From positions 89,697,352 to 89,761,351 of the forward strand of contig CM066736.1 of assembly GCA_033961575.1 (NCBI GenBank): a DNA stretch of 64,000 bases. The letters are read 5' to 3'. The position numbers and the translations under genes were made by a program. This DNA comes from Aselliscus stoliczkanus (Eukaryota > Chordata > Mammalia > Chiroptera > Hipposideridae). The stretch's first letter is position 1; each line of letters starts with the position of its first letter. Under the pieces are notes generated by a model, which was not told the DNA's origin, searched no databases, and saw only the letters and a list, made by a program, of their open reading frames with translations. Below are positions 1 to 11,640 of the stretch, one piece after another.

Positions 1-60
1 TCTTATGGCCGAGTAACATTCCATTTTGTATATATGAATGTTTAAATTGTAATAAAGAGG
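1..60 (-). repeat. L1 fragment (antisense ORF2 3' part)
   Basis: tcttatggccgagtaacatt followed by a TTCCATTTTGTATATATG stretch is the antisense form of the end of L1 ORF2. The SINE at 112 follows it. Confidence 0.5.
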
Positions 61-111
61 TAGCAGGTTAGTTATTTTGTATAGTTGGCAAAAAAGAAAA
101 ATAGAATGGGA

Positions 112-264
112 GGGCCGGCCGAGTGGCTCAGTTGGTTAAGAGCTCGCTCAAGAGTGCGAGCTGAGCTCTGAGCAACAGCTGTTCGAGGCCAGCCCGAGCT
201 GAGTTGCTGTTGAGCTGCCAACAGGTGGCAGGATGGCTCAGCTAAAAAAAAAAAAAAAAAAAAA
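112..264 (+). mobile_element. tRNA-derived SINE with A tail
   Basis: Head GGGCCGGCCGAGTGGCTCAG, about 130 bp body, A-run at 244-264. Flanked by a 15-bp target duplication with one mismatch (gaaaaatagaatggg at 96-110, gaaaaacagaatggg at 265-279). Confidence 0.88.
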
Positions 265-1540
265 GAAAAACAGAATGGGGATATAGAGCAGCAATATTAC
301 ATTGGCCATAAGTAGAAAGCAGAGACTCTTAGGACAATTTGGAAAGCTGGAAAATATTGAGAAAGAGATGTTATAATCCAAGTAGCACATGTAAAATGAT
401 AATAAATGACTTAGGCACCAGTTGGTCATGCACAGGTGTCTAACCTCTACAGGACACTTAGAATGAAGCACCTGGTATTGCTTTTAGGATAGATGGGGAG
501 TTAGAACACAGATCTACCCCCATAGGGACAGAGGCCTCTGTCCCCACTTGACATAACATGCTGCCATGTTCAAATATATTTCTCTCTTCAAACTGCTTGA
601 AGACTCGTTGTTCTCCAGAACAGATTTTCTCCATTTTGTTAAGACATACTTTTCAAGAGATACCTAATACAATGTTATTGCTTTGCTTTGGAGGGAAAGA
701 TATAACTCTATGGCAAACATCACATTTTGTTGTTGTTGTTTTCCATCGCGTAGAAAATAGGCTGATGGGTATGTATGAGTTGCAAGAGGGGATCTGGGGA
801 AAAACAGAGATTAGGACTGTGGCTGGAGAGGGTTCCATTAGTGAGAAGTAGCCAATGTTAAGGTAACTAACTGTTCCTCAGGGAAACCTAAGTGTTCCCA
901 GGCCACATAGATTCACCCAGATAGAGTGCCACCTCAAAGGTTTCCTAAAGAAATATTAGTTTAAAAATTGGGAAATTTTAAAATGGAAAGTTAAAGAAAA
1001 AAAGTATTATGTTACATGATTTGACCAAACAAGTAAAGTATAACTTTAGACTCTAAAAGTTAAGAGTAACGAGAGTATCCTCAGGAACCAAAGAAATTAT
1101 TGTGAGAAATGTATTTTCAAACCTCATAAAAGAAATGACAGTTAACAGAAGGGAATATTCATTAAGAAAGGGAACACTTTTTAAATCTTTTGACACTACT
1201 TCCAGTGACTATGTATTTAATGTCATGAATATAGATGATATTATACAGAAATGAAGTCTTACCCAACTGGCATACATTTCACAATTAATTGTGAAAGTTT
1301 AAAAAGTCAACATGTTCTATTAGCACTTTTTATAAAGAGAACGATTTTTGAAAAAAGTTTTTAGTAACTATATTTAGTTTTTAAAAACACATGTTGATCA
1401 GAAGGACAAATTAAAAATGTATTTATTAGATGAATGACACGATAATTTAAAATAGTAGGTTCACCTTTTATTTTCTGCAAGTCTTTGACCTGTTTATTTA
1501 CTATTAATTCACAGAACCCGAGACTCAGTTTTTTTTTGTT
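265..1540. other. Intergenic stretch without recognised features
   Basis: AT-rich sequence with short chance reading frames only. I see no domain, repeat family or RNA gene that I can name. Confidence 0.5.
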
Positions 1541-2002
1541 TTTGTTTTTTAAGATTTTTATATTGGAGAATTGGGGGAGGGCAACAGCGTTGGGGAATCG
1601 GGGAAGGGGAACAGACAAGTTGCTGGCCTTTTGTTCTTCAGTCTAGTTGTGGAGGACATTGCTTCACTGGCCCATGTTGGAATCATCATGGAGCTCTTCT
1701 TGGGTGAGGCAGATCGATTGCCCACCTCTGGACAGCTGCTCACAGCAGCTCTTGGCAGCTCACACTGGCTGCCAGCCACTCACGCTGGCTGCTGGCCACT
1801 CACTGTAGCCTATGGCAGTCCACTGCAGCAGAGGTTGCAGCTATGCCATCCTGGGGACTCACAGCAGCCCAGCTCCAGGTGGAGCTGTTGTTCACCATCT
1901 TAGCTGTAGAGGGCAGTGTCACTGGCCCTCATATGTGGGATCCGAACCGGGGCTGCTGGTGTCCCAAGCCAGCTCTTAACCAAAGCGCCACTCGGCCGGC
2001 CC
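1541..2002 (-). mobile_element. Long T+-type tRNA-derived SINE (about 460 bp)
   Basis: On the minus strand the tRNA-like head (ends 2002) has a B-box-like GGTTCGGATCC. A GC-rich body follows, and the 3' end reads CCAATATAAAAATCTTAAAAAA. Same family as copies at 16674, 37801, 39244, 49171, 51619 and 58951. Open frames across it are not genes. Confidence 0.85.
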
Positions 2003-2021
2003 AAAACTCAGTTTTTGTTGT

Positions 2022-2130
2022 GTTTTTTTTTTTTTTTGAGGGCAGTATCACTGGCCCTCATATGTGGGACCGAACCGGGGCCGCTGGCTTCCTAGGCCAG
2101 CGCTTAACCACCGCGCCACTCGGCCGGCCC
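2022..2130 (-). mobile_element. Short tRNA-derived SINE, nested beside the previous copy
   Basis: Only the tRNA-like head plus a tail. Exact 15-bp target duplication aaaactcagtttttg at 2003-2017 and 2134-2148, so it inserted at the edge of the older long SINE. Confidence 0.88.
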
Positions 2131-4160
2131 TCCAAAACTCAGTTTTTGAAGTTACCAACTTCCTGTGGTTACTAGGAGGTAGAGTAATTATGACATAGGG
2201 AACATTTCAGTTCTGTGTACAAAAGGTTTGGGGTATTTAGAGAAGACTATTCAGGAAAATTAGTGCTTGAAAGGCTTCTACGTTTTGTGTAAGTGGAGAT
2301 GAAGTATTCCCAGGGTTTTGGAATGGCATATGTAAAAGTGTTGTGCCAGAATGAACTTATAGTATCTTTTCCTTTGCTCTTGCCTTATGCCTACAGAGTC
2401 ATTCACTGAGCACCTACTTTGTGCATAGTGCTATGTTAGAAGCCATGCACAACGTGAACAAAACCCCTCTTAAACAATTTATAATCAAGTGAGGGAGACA
2501 GAATACACTGTTTATAAATAACTTCAATATCTAGTGTACAATGATGAATAATAAAAATGGTTATGGTAGCACAGAGAGCATTCATGTATGTTGATTAATT
2601 CTGGCTATCACAGTGATTTTCATGATGATTCTCATCATAACATGTTATGATTGAGTTGGATTTTTTAGTCAATGAGTTTTAGGAAATTTTATAAAAGAAC
2701 AGTTTTTTAAAAAATAAATTGCTATCTGAACACTTTCTCTTGCTTCCTAATTTCTTCATGTCCCTTTTACATTATTTCATTAATTCAAACAGTTTATCTA
2801 TTACTCATTTTAATTCTTCTTGTCTATTTTTTCCTTCCCTTCCTGGCTGAGAGAGCAGAAGAAAAACATAGAGTAGAAGTTGAACTGGCCGGTGCTGAAC
2901 TTTACAGAAAAGAACTCTCATAAATCCCTTCCTTTCCCTTGCTCTGCAGCCATATCTTCCTGCACCCTCTCTGCATCCACACTGGGCTCAGACACAGGAG
3001 ATTCCTTATTCCCTTTCAGAGGCAGTAACTCCACCTAAGCTCTTGATCATCCATCTTAGTTCGTTTAAATATTAAACGGGAAACTCACTGTATTTTATGT
3101 CAACACTAAGGATATAAAGCAAGTAAACTAACTGTGGTTCGGTGCCTGAGAAAACCAGAGAGGTTGCCTCAGTTTTATAAGCTAAAAACCTCATGAAAAT
3201 GCAAAATGAAAAATTACCAAGTTTGAACACCTACTACATGCCAGGCACTGTTTTAGGCACATTTCAGAGGAGCCAGGCACAAAGAAATACTGCTAGTTGT
3301 AGAGTGCAAAGGATAAGATGTTTTTAAATAGTAAGACAGAAATAGTGTGGCGTGACAGATTCTGAGTATGTGTATACAAGAATGTGCCTCTGTGTGTGTC
3401 AAGAATTATTAGTTCCAAGAAATCTTAACAGAGTAGATGAAATATAACTGTATAAAGTTTTGATGAATGGATGTGAGTTCACAAGGATGAAAAGCAGGAA
3501 AAGGGTGTTTTTGATGTAGATAAAGACGTGAGCAGAGGCTGAATAAAATAATAACAAAATACAGTTTGTTGGACAACTACAAGAAAATTGATGGGCTGGA
3601 GCCTTAAATGTGAAGCTGAAGAAATTGACGGGGTCCATGAAAAATCTTGCATTCCATGGAAAGGATAAGGAACTTAGATTACAGTTGCAGGGCATCAAGA
3701 GCCAGGCATTTCCAAATATTTTATGAATAAGTAAACAAATCATTCTTCATCTCTTGTAACTTAACTCCAACAAAATTCTTTTCCTTCTTTAGTATCTTAT
3801 TTAGTACAATTGTCTCCCTTTTGGCATTCTACAACGCTCAAGTTTCACCCCAATCTATTAATGAAAGCTTTCCACTCTTCTAGAGATATTTTCAACACAC
3901 ATCCAATTTAACCAAGATATATTGACCACCTCTCACAACTGGACACTGTGTTTAGCTGGTAAGGGCAATAAGACACAAACCCTGTTTTTTCCCTCCATTT
4001 TCTGTCATATATTTTATGACAAAAAATGTTCTTTGGAAAATCTGCTTTTATTATTCCTTCACCTTCAATAACAGTATGGAGTCTTCCTCTAATGACTTGC
4101 AGAAAATTCTCCAACTGATGTCACCAATCACTTTCTAAATACCAAGTTCAAAAGTTTATT
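2131..4160. other. Intergenic stretch with old SINE/LINE traces
   Basis: Contains MIR/L2-like traces (cactgagcacctactttgtg near 2403, acacctactacatgccaggc near 3226) but no coding sequence. The rest is unassigned. Confidence 0.45.
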
Positions 4161-4167
4161 TTCAGAT

Positions 4168-5230
4168 TTGTTTCATTCACCCTCATCTCAAATTTTTTCA
4201 ATGTTGACCACCTCCTCTTTGAAACTTTCTCCTTCATTGCCATCAGTGATATTCTGTGGGTTTCCAACCCTGTTTGCAAAACAATATTTTTATTCTCTGT
4301 CTTTTAATTGTGGTGTTCTTCAGGAATCTGTTTTTCTTCCAAGAAATCTTTCTACTTTTCATGCTCTCCATATACCCTCCTTGGGATATCTTAGTTATTT
4401 CCATGACTTTAAATAACATTTATATCTTGATGACTCACAAATCTGAAATCTAATTATGGCCTCTCCTGAGTTCTATGTTTCAAATTTGATAGAATTTCTA
4501 AAGCTGTGGCAAAGCTTCTGGGCTTAAACTTGAAGGCAGTAATATATTGTAGAGCTAGAATGAGGTGATGAAATGAACAATTTAGAAAAATAACTGGCAG
4601 CAGTTTAAAGAACAAATTAAAGCTTAGTGCCAATGAATAAAAGGTGAATAAAATTTTTATTTCCCCCTGTAGGACACCTTCATCCATAATCTCTCAGATA
4701 CCTCAGCCTCAACATGAGCCAGAGAGTGTTCTTTCCCCTATTCCAAACCTAGCTCTCCCGCCTATGTTTCATTTAGTAGTAAAATGACAGCATACTCTAA
4801 CATATCATCTAATTAGAATTACCTCCCTCATTCACACAGACATATGCACACATTATTCTCCCCCTCTCTCATACCCTATATACAAATATTCATTAAATTC
4901 TTATTGATTCTACTTCTGAACTGTCAAAAACTAGACCCTCATGATGTCTACATATGAAAGCTAAGTAACAGAAATCTGGTTGGTAATGAGTATTTGAAGC
5001 TGTATTTCATCACATTTTCTTACATCAAAAAATGTAATTGTTCCTATCAAACAATAAAGGGAGACTAATGCATACTCTATAATTCTCCCAAGCTACTCTT
5101 TTGTGCTGCTGTCAACCCGCAAATCTGTTTAATCCATCCTCTCCTATCCATGCACAACCTTCATTTTCTCTTGTGAGAAATAAACTACAGTCTTTCAGCT
5201 AATTTTCCTCTCCACTTAGATCATAATAAT
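4168..5230 (+). repeat. LINE L2 remnant
   Basis: The order of motifs (tgatattctgtgggtttcca, then ctttaaataacatttatatc with gatgactcacaaatctgaaat, later cttattgattctacttctg) follows the 3' part of L2. Strongly decayed; open frames across it are not genes. Confidence 0.55.
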
Positions 5231-5254
5231 GCTCTACTTTTATTGCTTTGTTAT

Positions 5255-5409
5255 GAGCTGTAGCTTGTGGTTATGTCTTTAACTGCTGAATTAGACCATG
5301 TGGCATTATCACTATTGCCCAAGCCATTGGCAATGGCATGACTACAGTGTGTGACTGATCTGGGTTGTGATCCTTGCTCAAACAACTCACTAGTTTTGAG
5401 ACCTGTAGA

Positions 5410-5441
<32 letters not shown>

Positions 5442-5680
5442 TCCTAACAATAGCTAGCATTTATTAGAACTGTTCTGTGAATGTTACTGTGCTAAGCACT
5501 TCATAAATATTTTCTTTTAATTCTTAGTACAACACCTTGTGGCAAGTATTATTAGATTCAATTTAAATTCACTTTTCTGATAAAGAAACTGAATATCAGA
5601 GAGTTTATGAAACATATTCAGGATCACACATAACTAGTGAATGTCAGAGCTGGAATTCTAAACCCAGTTCTTCTTAATTC
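5255..5680 (+). repeat. MIR-type SINE remnants with (TAA)n
   Basis: 5450-5670 carries the MIR core order: tgtgctaagcacttcataaa, gataaagaaactgaatatca, tcacacataactagtgaatg, agagctggaattc. A (TAA)10 run lies at 5411-5440. Confidence 0.6.
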
Positions 5681-5804
5681 CAATGCTCATGCTCTCAAAA
5701 ACTATTGCATCACCTGCAGGTAATATAAACTTTTCTCATCTATATGGCAGAATATGCACTGTGCCTAATACAGTGCCTGGAATGCAGTGGGTATTCAAAA
5801 TTGT

Positions 5805-6505
5805 TTTTTGTTTGTTTGTTTTTGTTTTGTTTTGTTTTTTACTTAAAGAATCATTGGGCTTAGAAATGAGGTTTTCAGCCTCTGACAACCTCTTTGGTTT
5901 TCTCAAGCACCCAACCACTAACCATGATAAATATATTAGTACACTGATTAAATCATTTGACTAATGAACAACCAACTATCCAGCCAGCACCAGGCAGAAC
6001 AAAATGCCTATTCTTTACTGATTTCCTGAGAATAAATAATTCTACAAATTCTACACCCACCTCAGCCTACCACCTCACTAGCTAATCTAATTCTGCACAA
6101 TGTGAGAAGATTCTTCCCTGTGAATAAGAAGCTCAGCTCATCCAGGGCAGAGAGTTTTCCATGAACAAAATGATTTTACTTACAGAGCCCATACAGCAGT
6201 TCTGTCTGTCGCTCGCTCTCAGGCTGGCTCAGAAGGCTGAGGAGGCTTTAGATTCCAGGGAAGATCCAAGCTTGTGAGGAGACTTGTCCCAGCCTGGTTG
6301 GAGACAGTCACAGAGCTGAGACCAGTTCCTTGCGGTGGTGTAACTCACTGTGTCTCCAGTGTCTGGAGGTTCACAGAAGGCCTCTTTCGCCTCCTATAGT
6401 CTTTTTATATCTGTTCCATTATGCAATTACTTACTGTGGCTATGTGCTTTAAAGGTTGATGTAATATTTTTTTTTGTCCTTGTGCCCTTTTAAGGAAGGG
6501 CCTTT
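5805..6505. other. Intergenic stretch, unassigned
   Basis: A TTTG-rich simple stretch (5805-5840), then unassigned sequence. 6170-6390 is more GC-rich and might be an old LTR, but I cannot name it. Confidence 0.4.
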
Positions 6506-6690
6506 TTGTAAAAACAAATTTGGGATGTAATTCACATACCATAAAATTCACTCATTTAAAGTGTATAATTCAACAGGTTTTAGTAAATACACAGAGTTGC
6601 ACAACAACCATCATCATAGTCTAATTTTAGAAAAGTTTCATGACCCCAGCAAGAAACCCCATGCTGATTAGAGCAGCCACTCTGAAGGGA
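6505..6690 (-). repeat. L1 3' end fragment
   Basis: atgtaattcacataccataa, then catttaaagtgtataattca and cacagagttgcacaacaacc are antisense L1M 3' UTR signatures. Confidence 0.6.
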
Positions 6691-7430
6691 ATTTTTAAAA
6701 ATTAATTTTTATACCAGATGGTTAAAAGTCATCTCCTTTGTAACTGTAAACCAGACTCTACCTCATAAATCCTTAATATCTATCCTTATTCACAGAAGTC
6801 ATGTGAATCTACCTGTGTTTCTTAGCATCTTTTCTTTACAACTTGGAAAAATATAACTAATTTGTCTATATATATATAAAATATTTTATGATGTTCTATA
6901 TTTCAAACATCATGGTAAGTGCCAGAGATTAAAAAAAATACAATATAGTTTTTATGCCCAGTTTACTGTAGAAAAATACAATATAGTTTTTATGCCCAGT
7001 TTGCTGTAGAAAACAGACAGGTTAACCAATAATTACCAATGCTGATAACCAATGAAAAGGTGATCTTAGAGTTATGAACCAAGTTGATGAATATAGTAGG
7101 TAAAAATCTCATCCCACAAGTGAGGTGTGCAGAAATAAAGTTTTATTTAGTTTCATAATTCAATCTATTTTCTGTTTTGAAACCTCAGCCCACTAAGTAG
7201 AAGAAAACTAATCACAATAATTTGGGATTTTCCCCACTTGTGTTCACATTTTGAGGATCTTATACCATGGAATTTGGGTAGATGGGTGGTGGATCTGGCC
7301 AGTAATGTCATTTGAGGTGACTAGTGAGTGCCCTCTTTAGTCTTTAGTAAGTAGTACCCACAGGTTGCTGTAGACGGTCCATCTTCTCCACTTATGACCC
7401 ATTTAGAGCTTCAGATTTCTCACCATTCCT
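6691..7430. other. Intergenic stretch with a short local duplication
   Basis: A 44-bp phrase (aaatacaatatagtttttatgcccagtttRctgtagaaaa) is repeated back to back at about 6935-7015. Otherwise unassigned. Confidence 0.5.
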
Positions 7431-7466
7431 GGATCATTCTTGAGCATATGGATGTTGGAGTCATTC

Positions 7467-7581
7467 TTTTATTTTATTTTATTTTTTGAGGGCAGTGTCA
7501 CTGGCCCTCATCTGTGGGACCCAAACCGGGGCCGCTGGCTTCCCAAACCAGCGCTTAACCACCACGCCACTCGGCTGGCCC
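7467..7581 (-). mobile_element. Short tRNA-derived SINE (first of a pair)
   Basis: Standard short copy read on the minus strand. It forms a tandem pair with 7595-7702, and the pair together is flanked by gagtcattctt (7458-7468 and 7704-7714). Confidence 0.85.
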
Positions 7582-7594
7582 AACAAATTACTTC

Positions 7595-7702
7595 TTTTTT
7601 TTTTTTTTGAGGGCAGTGTCACTGGCCCTCACATGTGGGACCCGAACCAGGACCGCTGGCTTCTAAAGCCAGCGCCTAACCATCGTGCCACTCGGCTGGC
7701 CC
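7595..7702 (-). mobile_element. Short tRNA-derived SINE (second of a pair)
   Basis: Separated from the first member by 13 bp. The outer target duplication is shared, so one of the two probably inserted into the tail or head of the other. Confidence 0.85.
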
Positions 7703-7930
7703 AGAGTCATTCTTGACTTCTGTCTCCTACACTCTGCAAACAAACCTGTAAATCCTGTGAATATCTTTGAAAATACAAGTAGAATTTAATCACTCTTCGA
7801 CACCTCCAAAAATTCATCCTTTATCCAAGTCACAACTATCTCTCATTTCGATAATTTCAGCAGTTTCTTGACCATTCTCCCTGCTTCCATTCTTACCTCA
7901 CCCACCACCCAGTCTGTTTCACCACAAAAA
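7703..7930 (+). repeat. L2-like remnant
   Basis: ttcttgacttctgtctccta, the cacaactatctctcatttcg run and ttcttaCCTCACCCACCACC resemble L2 3' sequence, interrupted upstream by the SINE pair. Confidence 0.4.
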
Positions 7931-8044
7931 ATGTCTTGGCCTGAAATAGTTTATTATTTATAATGTAACAGAAACAATAACAACAAAACAATAATATTTT
8001 ATTATTCATTCTATGTCCAAGATATTATGCCAAGTGTTTGTGGC

Positions 8045-8240
8045 AGGCAAAATAAGATCCTGAAGATATCCTCATCCTAAAGCTTGGGACCTGTGACTAT
8101 GTTAGCTTTACATGGCAGAAGGAACTTTGCAGATGTGATTAAAATTGCAGACCTTGAGATGGGGAGATTACCCTGGATCATCACAATTGGGCATCACCTG
8201 AAAGCTCTTAGAAATACAGAATATCAGATTTACTGAATCA
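8045..8240 (+). repeat. LTR remnant, MaLR/ERVL-like
   Basis: gacctgtgactatgttagct, cagatgtgattaaaattgca and ttgagatggggagattaccc match a well-known mammalian LTR-type repeat. A relative lies at 20795-21350. Family name not certain. Confidence 0.5.
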
Positions 8241-9149
8241 TACTCTGCATTTTTGCAAGACACCTAAGAGACTCATGTGACATTCATGTTTGAAAAGCAG
8301 TGATGTAGATCACGTAGGTGTTGGACAACCTAGCCCTGTGTGGTCAAGGGAGGCTAACCAACTATAATTGCTAAAGTGAAATCTGAAATAAGAAGGATTT
8401 TCCCAGGGGAGCTAGGGATGAGGACAGGACAGTATATAATAGGGTAAATAGATGATAGAAGGTTAAGAAAATGTTTTAGACACAGTGAGCAGCTGTGGTC
8501 TTTTATCTCATAGGCAGACTGAGCCTATTAGGAAACCACAAAGCAGGGCAACTAAAAAACAAACACAAAAACAAAATAAAACAAAAACAAAGCAAAATTT
8601 AAAAAACCACACATTATTCAGTGCCTATTAATAGATCTTCAATTTTGAGATCAGATAACTTAGCAAAAATATTTTAATCATAATACAAAGGTAAAGTTTA
8701 TATCAATAAAAAATAAAATCTCTTTTGAATTACATTTCGGGCAGAATTTAGGATCAGTAAATACCTTAATACTGTCTTGGAAAATAGAATGGGATGAGGC
8801 TCAGAGGTGAGCAAAAGCACTCCTTGTTCTGTGAACTGAAGGTGAGTTCAGTAGGGTTAAAGCACAGACAATGGGAAAACAGTGCTCTTAGGGTAAAGCT
8901 GGAGGGACTGCAAAGCCAGATTCCTCAGAGGACTCGGAAACCGGAAACCAAAGAATTGGAAGCAAGACAATGTCTTGATAAGATTTATCTTATTATAATT
9001 GTTGCATTATCTACCAGAAGTGTGAACAACTTGAGGGTAGAGACTACAGCTTTTTATCTATTTCTGGAGCATATTATCTGACACATAGTAGGCACTAAAT
9101 GATAATTAATGAAAATTACTATATTAGCGAAAACAATAATAGTAATGAT
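8241..9149. other. Intergenic stretch, unassigned
   Basis: No recognised gene. An A-rich low-complexity segment lies at 8545-8610 and a MIR-like end (acatagtaggcactaaatga) near 9080. Confidence 0.45.
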
Positions 9150-9155
9150 AAATAA

Positions 9156-10230
9156 TGTGGGGGACCAGCCTCCGCAGTCCAGGGTTTCCCTCAGGTGGAG
9201 ACGGCGCGTTGGCAGGGGAAGAAAATAAAGAAGGGAGACAGTGGAGACACGGGGGGGGGGGAGGGGGGGCTTTAGAGAAGAAGTGTTACACTTTATTGCC
9301 AGAGCATGTTCTTTTTATAGGGAGTCTTGACCATTATCTCAATCACAAAGCATTTTACTTGAGCTTGGTGGTTTCTAGTTCCCAGGATTTACACAATCTT
9401 TACTTCCCTATAATTGTTCTCTCCAGGGTACACTGGCCTATTCTATGTTAAGGATTCACCTATCTCTACATATTGCCTAAAGAATGGTTACCATGATTAC
9501 CTAGCCATTATCCCAAATTCCAGCAGCTAGACTCACAGGGCTATACTAAAAGACTAGGAGTGGCTGTGTTTAGGATAAAAGCATCTAAAATCTATTCCTA
9601 TGTAAATACAATACTTAGTAGCTAAAGGAAGTCTTAAACATCTCTTGTCCTACGGAGGGCTACATATTTACAACAGAGGGTAGCATCTGTTTCTCAGTCA
9701 AAGCTTCAGTATCTGTTGCTACAACAAAGCACTAGGCAAAGAATTCAAACAAAGCTGTTGATTAACATACCCTATGGTCAGCAAGTTGCCTCTTACCAAA
9801 ACTCTCATGGCCTGAAGACTTTTAATCTTCAAGGAGACTATTCACAGCAGTGCCCTTAGGCCAGTGCATCAGCTTCTCACAGGCAGGCTTCTTGGCCTAT
9901 GTGACCGGAGGTCTGTGCCTCAGTTTCCAAGGGGTTTGAGTCCCCAATATCTCAGTTCAGGGTCCCCTCGGGTTGTAGCCTGTTTTAGGGAGTTTCCTTT
10001 TATTTAGGAAATCTTGCCCCGTCGTTGACTTACACAACCAGCTATCATCAGGGTACCACAGAAACTTGTCACAAATGCAGTGAGTATATTGTCTCATAGG
10101 AGGAAAGGCATATGGGTTCATAGAGGCAGGAGATATTACATGACCAACCATAAGGCAACACCTCAAACATCCAGTGCTGAGCAGGGCAATGTGACCTTGT
10201 CAGACACTGAAGAGTTGTCGGCTCCCTGCA
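9156..10230 (-). mobile_element. Probable solo LTR of a class II endogenous retrovirus
   Basis: The segment begins TGTGGGGGACC and ends CTGCA, and is flanked by the direct 6-bp repeat aaataa (9150-9155 and 10231-10236). Read on the minus strand it starts TGCAGGGAGCCG and ends GGTCCCCCACA, as class II (IAP/ERVK-type) LTRs tend to. It contains an AATAAAGTG polyadenylation hexamer in a suitable place (near 9290). No internal retroviral sequence is attached, so recombination between LTRs is the likely origin. At 1075 bp it is unrelated in detail to the provirus LTRs at 27852. Confidence 0.65.
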
Positions 10231-10269
10231 AAATAATAATAATAAAGACTAACAATGCTTAATAACATA

Positions 10270-10839
10270 CGAGGTCTGACAATTAAGTTCCCGAACTTGT
10301 TGCAATGATGTTGCTAAACTTTTTTGAAATCAGAGGGATTATTCATTATGAATTTGTACCAACTGGACAAACAGTTAACCAAGTTTACTATTTGGAAATT
10401 CTGAAAAGGGTGCATGAAAAAGTTAGACGACCTAAACTTTTCCCCAACAATTCATGGCTTTTGCATCACGACAATGCACCAACTCACATGGCACTGTCTG
10501 TGAGGGAGATTTTAGCCAGTAAACAATAACTGTATTGGAACACCCTCCCTACTCACCTGATCTGGCCTCCAATGACTTCTTTCTTTACTCAGAAATAAAT
10601 AAAATATTGAAAGGAAGGCCTTTTGATGACATTCAGGACACCAAGGGTAATATGATAACAGCTCTGTTGGCCATTCCAGAAAAGGAGTTCCAAACTTGCT
10701 TTGAAGGGTGGACTAGGCACTGGTGTCGGTGCATAGCTTCCCAAGTGGAGTACTTCAAAGGTGACCATAGTGATATTCAACAATAAGGTATATAGCACTT
10801 TTTGTAGGATAAGTTCTTGAACTTAATTGTCAGACCTTG
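10270..10839 (+). mobile_element. Internally deleted mariner (Tc1/mariner) transposon
   Basis: Terminal inverted repeats face each other: CGAGGTCTGACAATTAAGTT at the left end and its near-exact complement at 10820-10839. Both are bounded by the TA target dinucleotide (10268-10269, 10840-10841). Between them lies only the C-terminal half of a transposase, so more than half of a usual 1.3-kb element is missing and the left TIR joins the middle of the gene. Confidence 0.88.
10311..10786 (+). pseudogene. Mariner transposase remnant (C-terminal catalytic half)
   Basis: Cut-and-paste DNA transposase of the DD34D type. Visible are EFVPTGQTVNQVYY, the second catalytic Asp in LHHDNAPTH (near 10465) and the third in SPDLASNDFFL (near 10570), then the C-terminal FEGWTRHW. 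The N-terminal DNA-binding domain and first catalytic Asp are absent. A single-base deletion near 10527 shifts the frame and creates a stop between the second and third Asp. Inactive. Confidence 0.87.
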
Positions 10840-10841
10840 TA

Positions 10842-11640
10842 CATTAGGATTCACTCTTGATCTTGTGCAACATATGGGTATGGGCAAATGTATAGTGACA
10901 TATAACCATCATTATAGTGTCATACAGGGTGTTATCACTGCCTTAGAAATTCTCCCATCTATTAATTCCTACCTTCTCCCAGCCTGTGCAACCACTGATC
11001 TTTTTACCATTGTTTTGTCTGTTCCAGAATGTTATATAGTTGGAATCATACAGTATTTTGCCTTTTCTGACTGGCTTCTCTTAGTAATATGCATTTCAGT
11101 TTCTTTCATATCTTTTCATGGCTGTAGCTAATTTCTTATTAGCACAGAAAATATTCCATTGTCTAGATGTATCATAGTTTATCCATTCACCTACTGAAGG
11201 ACATCTGGGGTGCTTTTAAGTTTTGGCAATTTTGAATAAAGCTGCTATAGACATCCATGTGTTTATAAGATATAGCTTTCCAGCTCCTTTGGGGAGATAC
11301 CAAAGAATGCAATTGCTGGATTGTATGGTAAGAATATGTTTAGTTTTGTCAGAAACCACCAAACTGTATTCCAAAGTGTAGCATTTTGCATTCCCACCAG
11401 CAATAATTGTGCACTGCTATTGCTCCACATTCTCATCGACATTTGGTGTCATCACTGTTCTGGATTTTGGCCATTCTAATAGGTGTGTAGATGTATATCA
11501 TTGTTGTTTTAATTTGCATTTCCCTGATAACATATGATGTGGAGCATGTTTTTATATGCTTGTTTGCTGAGTCACTTGATTTTAAGTTTTCATTTTCTGT
11601 GTCTGTGCATAAGTCACTAACAACTCCCAAGATATTCAGA
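10842..11640 (-). repeat. L1M 3' region fragment
   Basis: Antisense L1: ttttgaataaagctgctata, caattgctggattgtatggt, ttgcattcccaccagcaata, attttggccattctaatagg, in collinear order over 800 bp. Confidence 0.75.

Noticed and set aside
112..180. Possible functional tRNA gene, from the tRNA-like promoter boxes
   Set aside because: The box elements belong to SINE heads followed by A tails and target duplications; no cloverleaf with a proper acceptor stem is evident.
3399..3743. 114-codon minus-strand open frame
   Set aside because: Low complexity, hydrophobic, no domain, no splice or promoter context.
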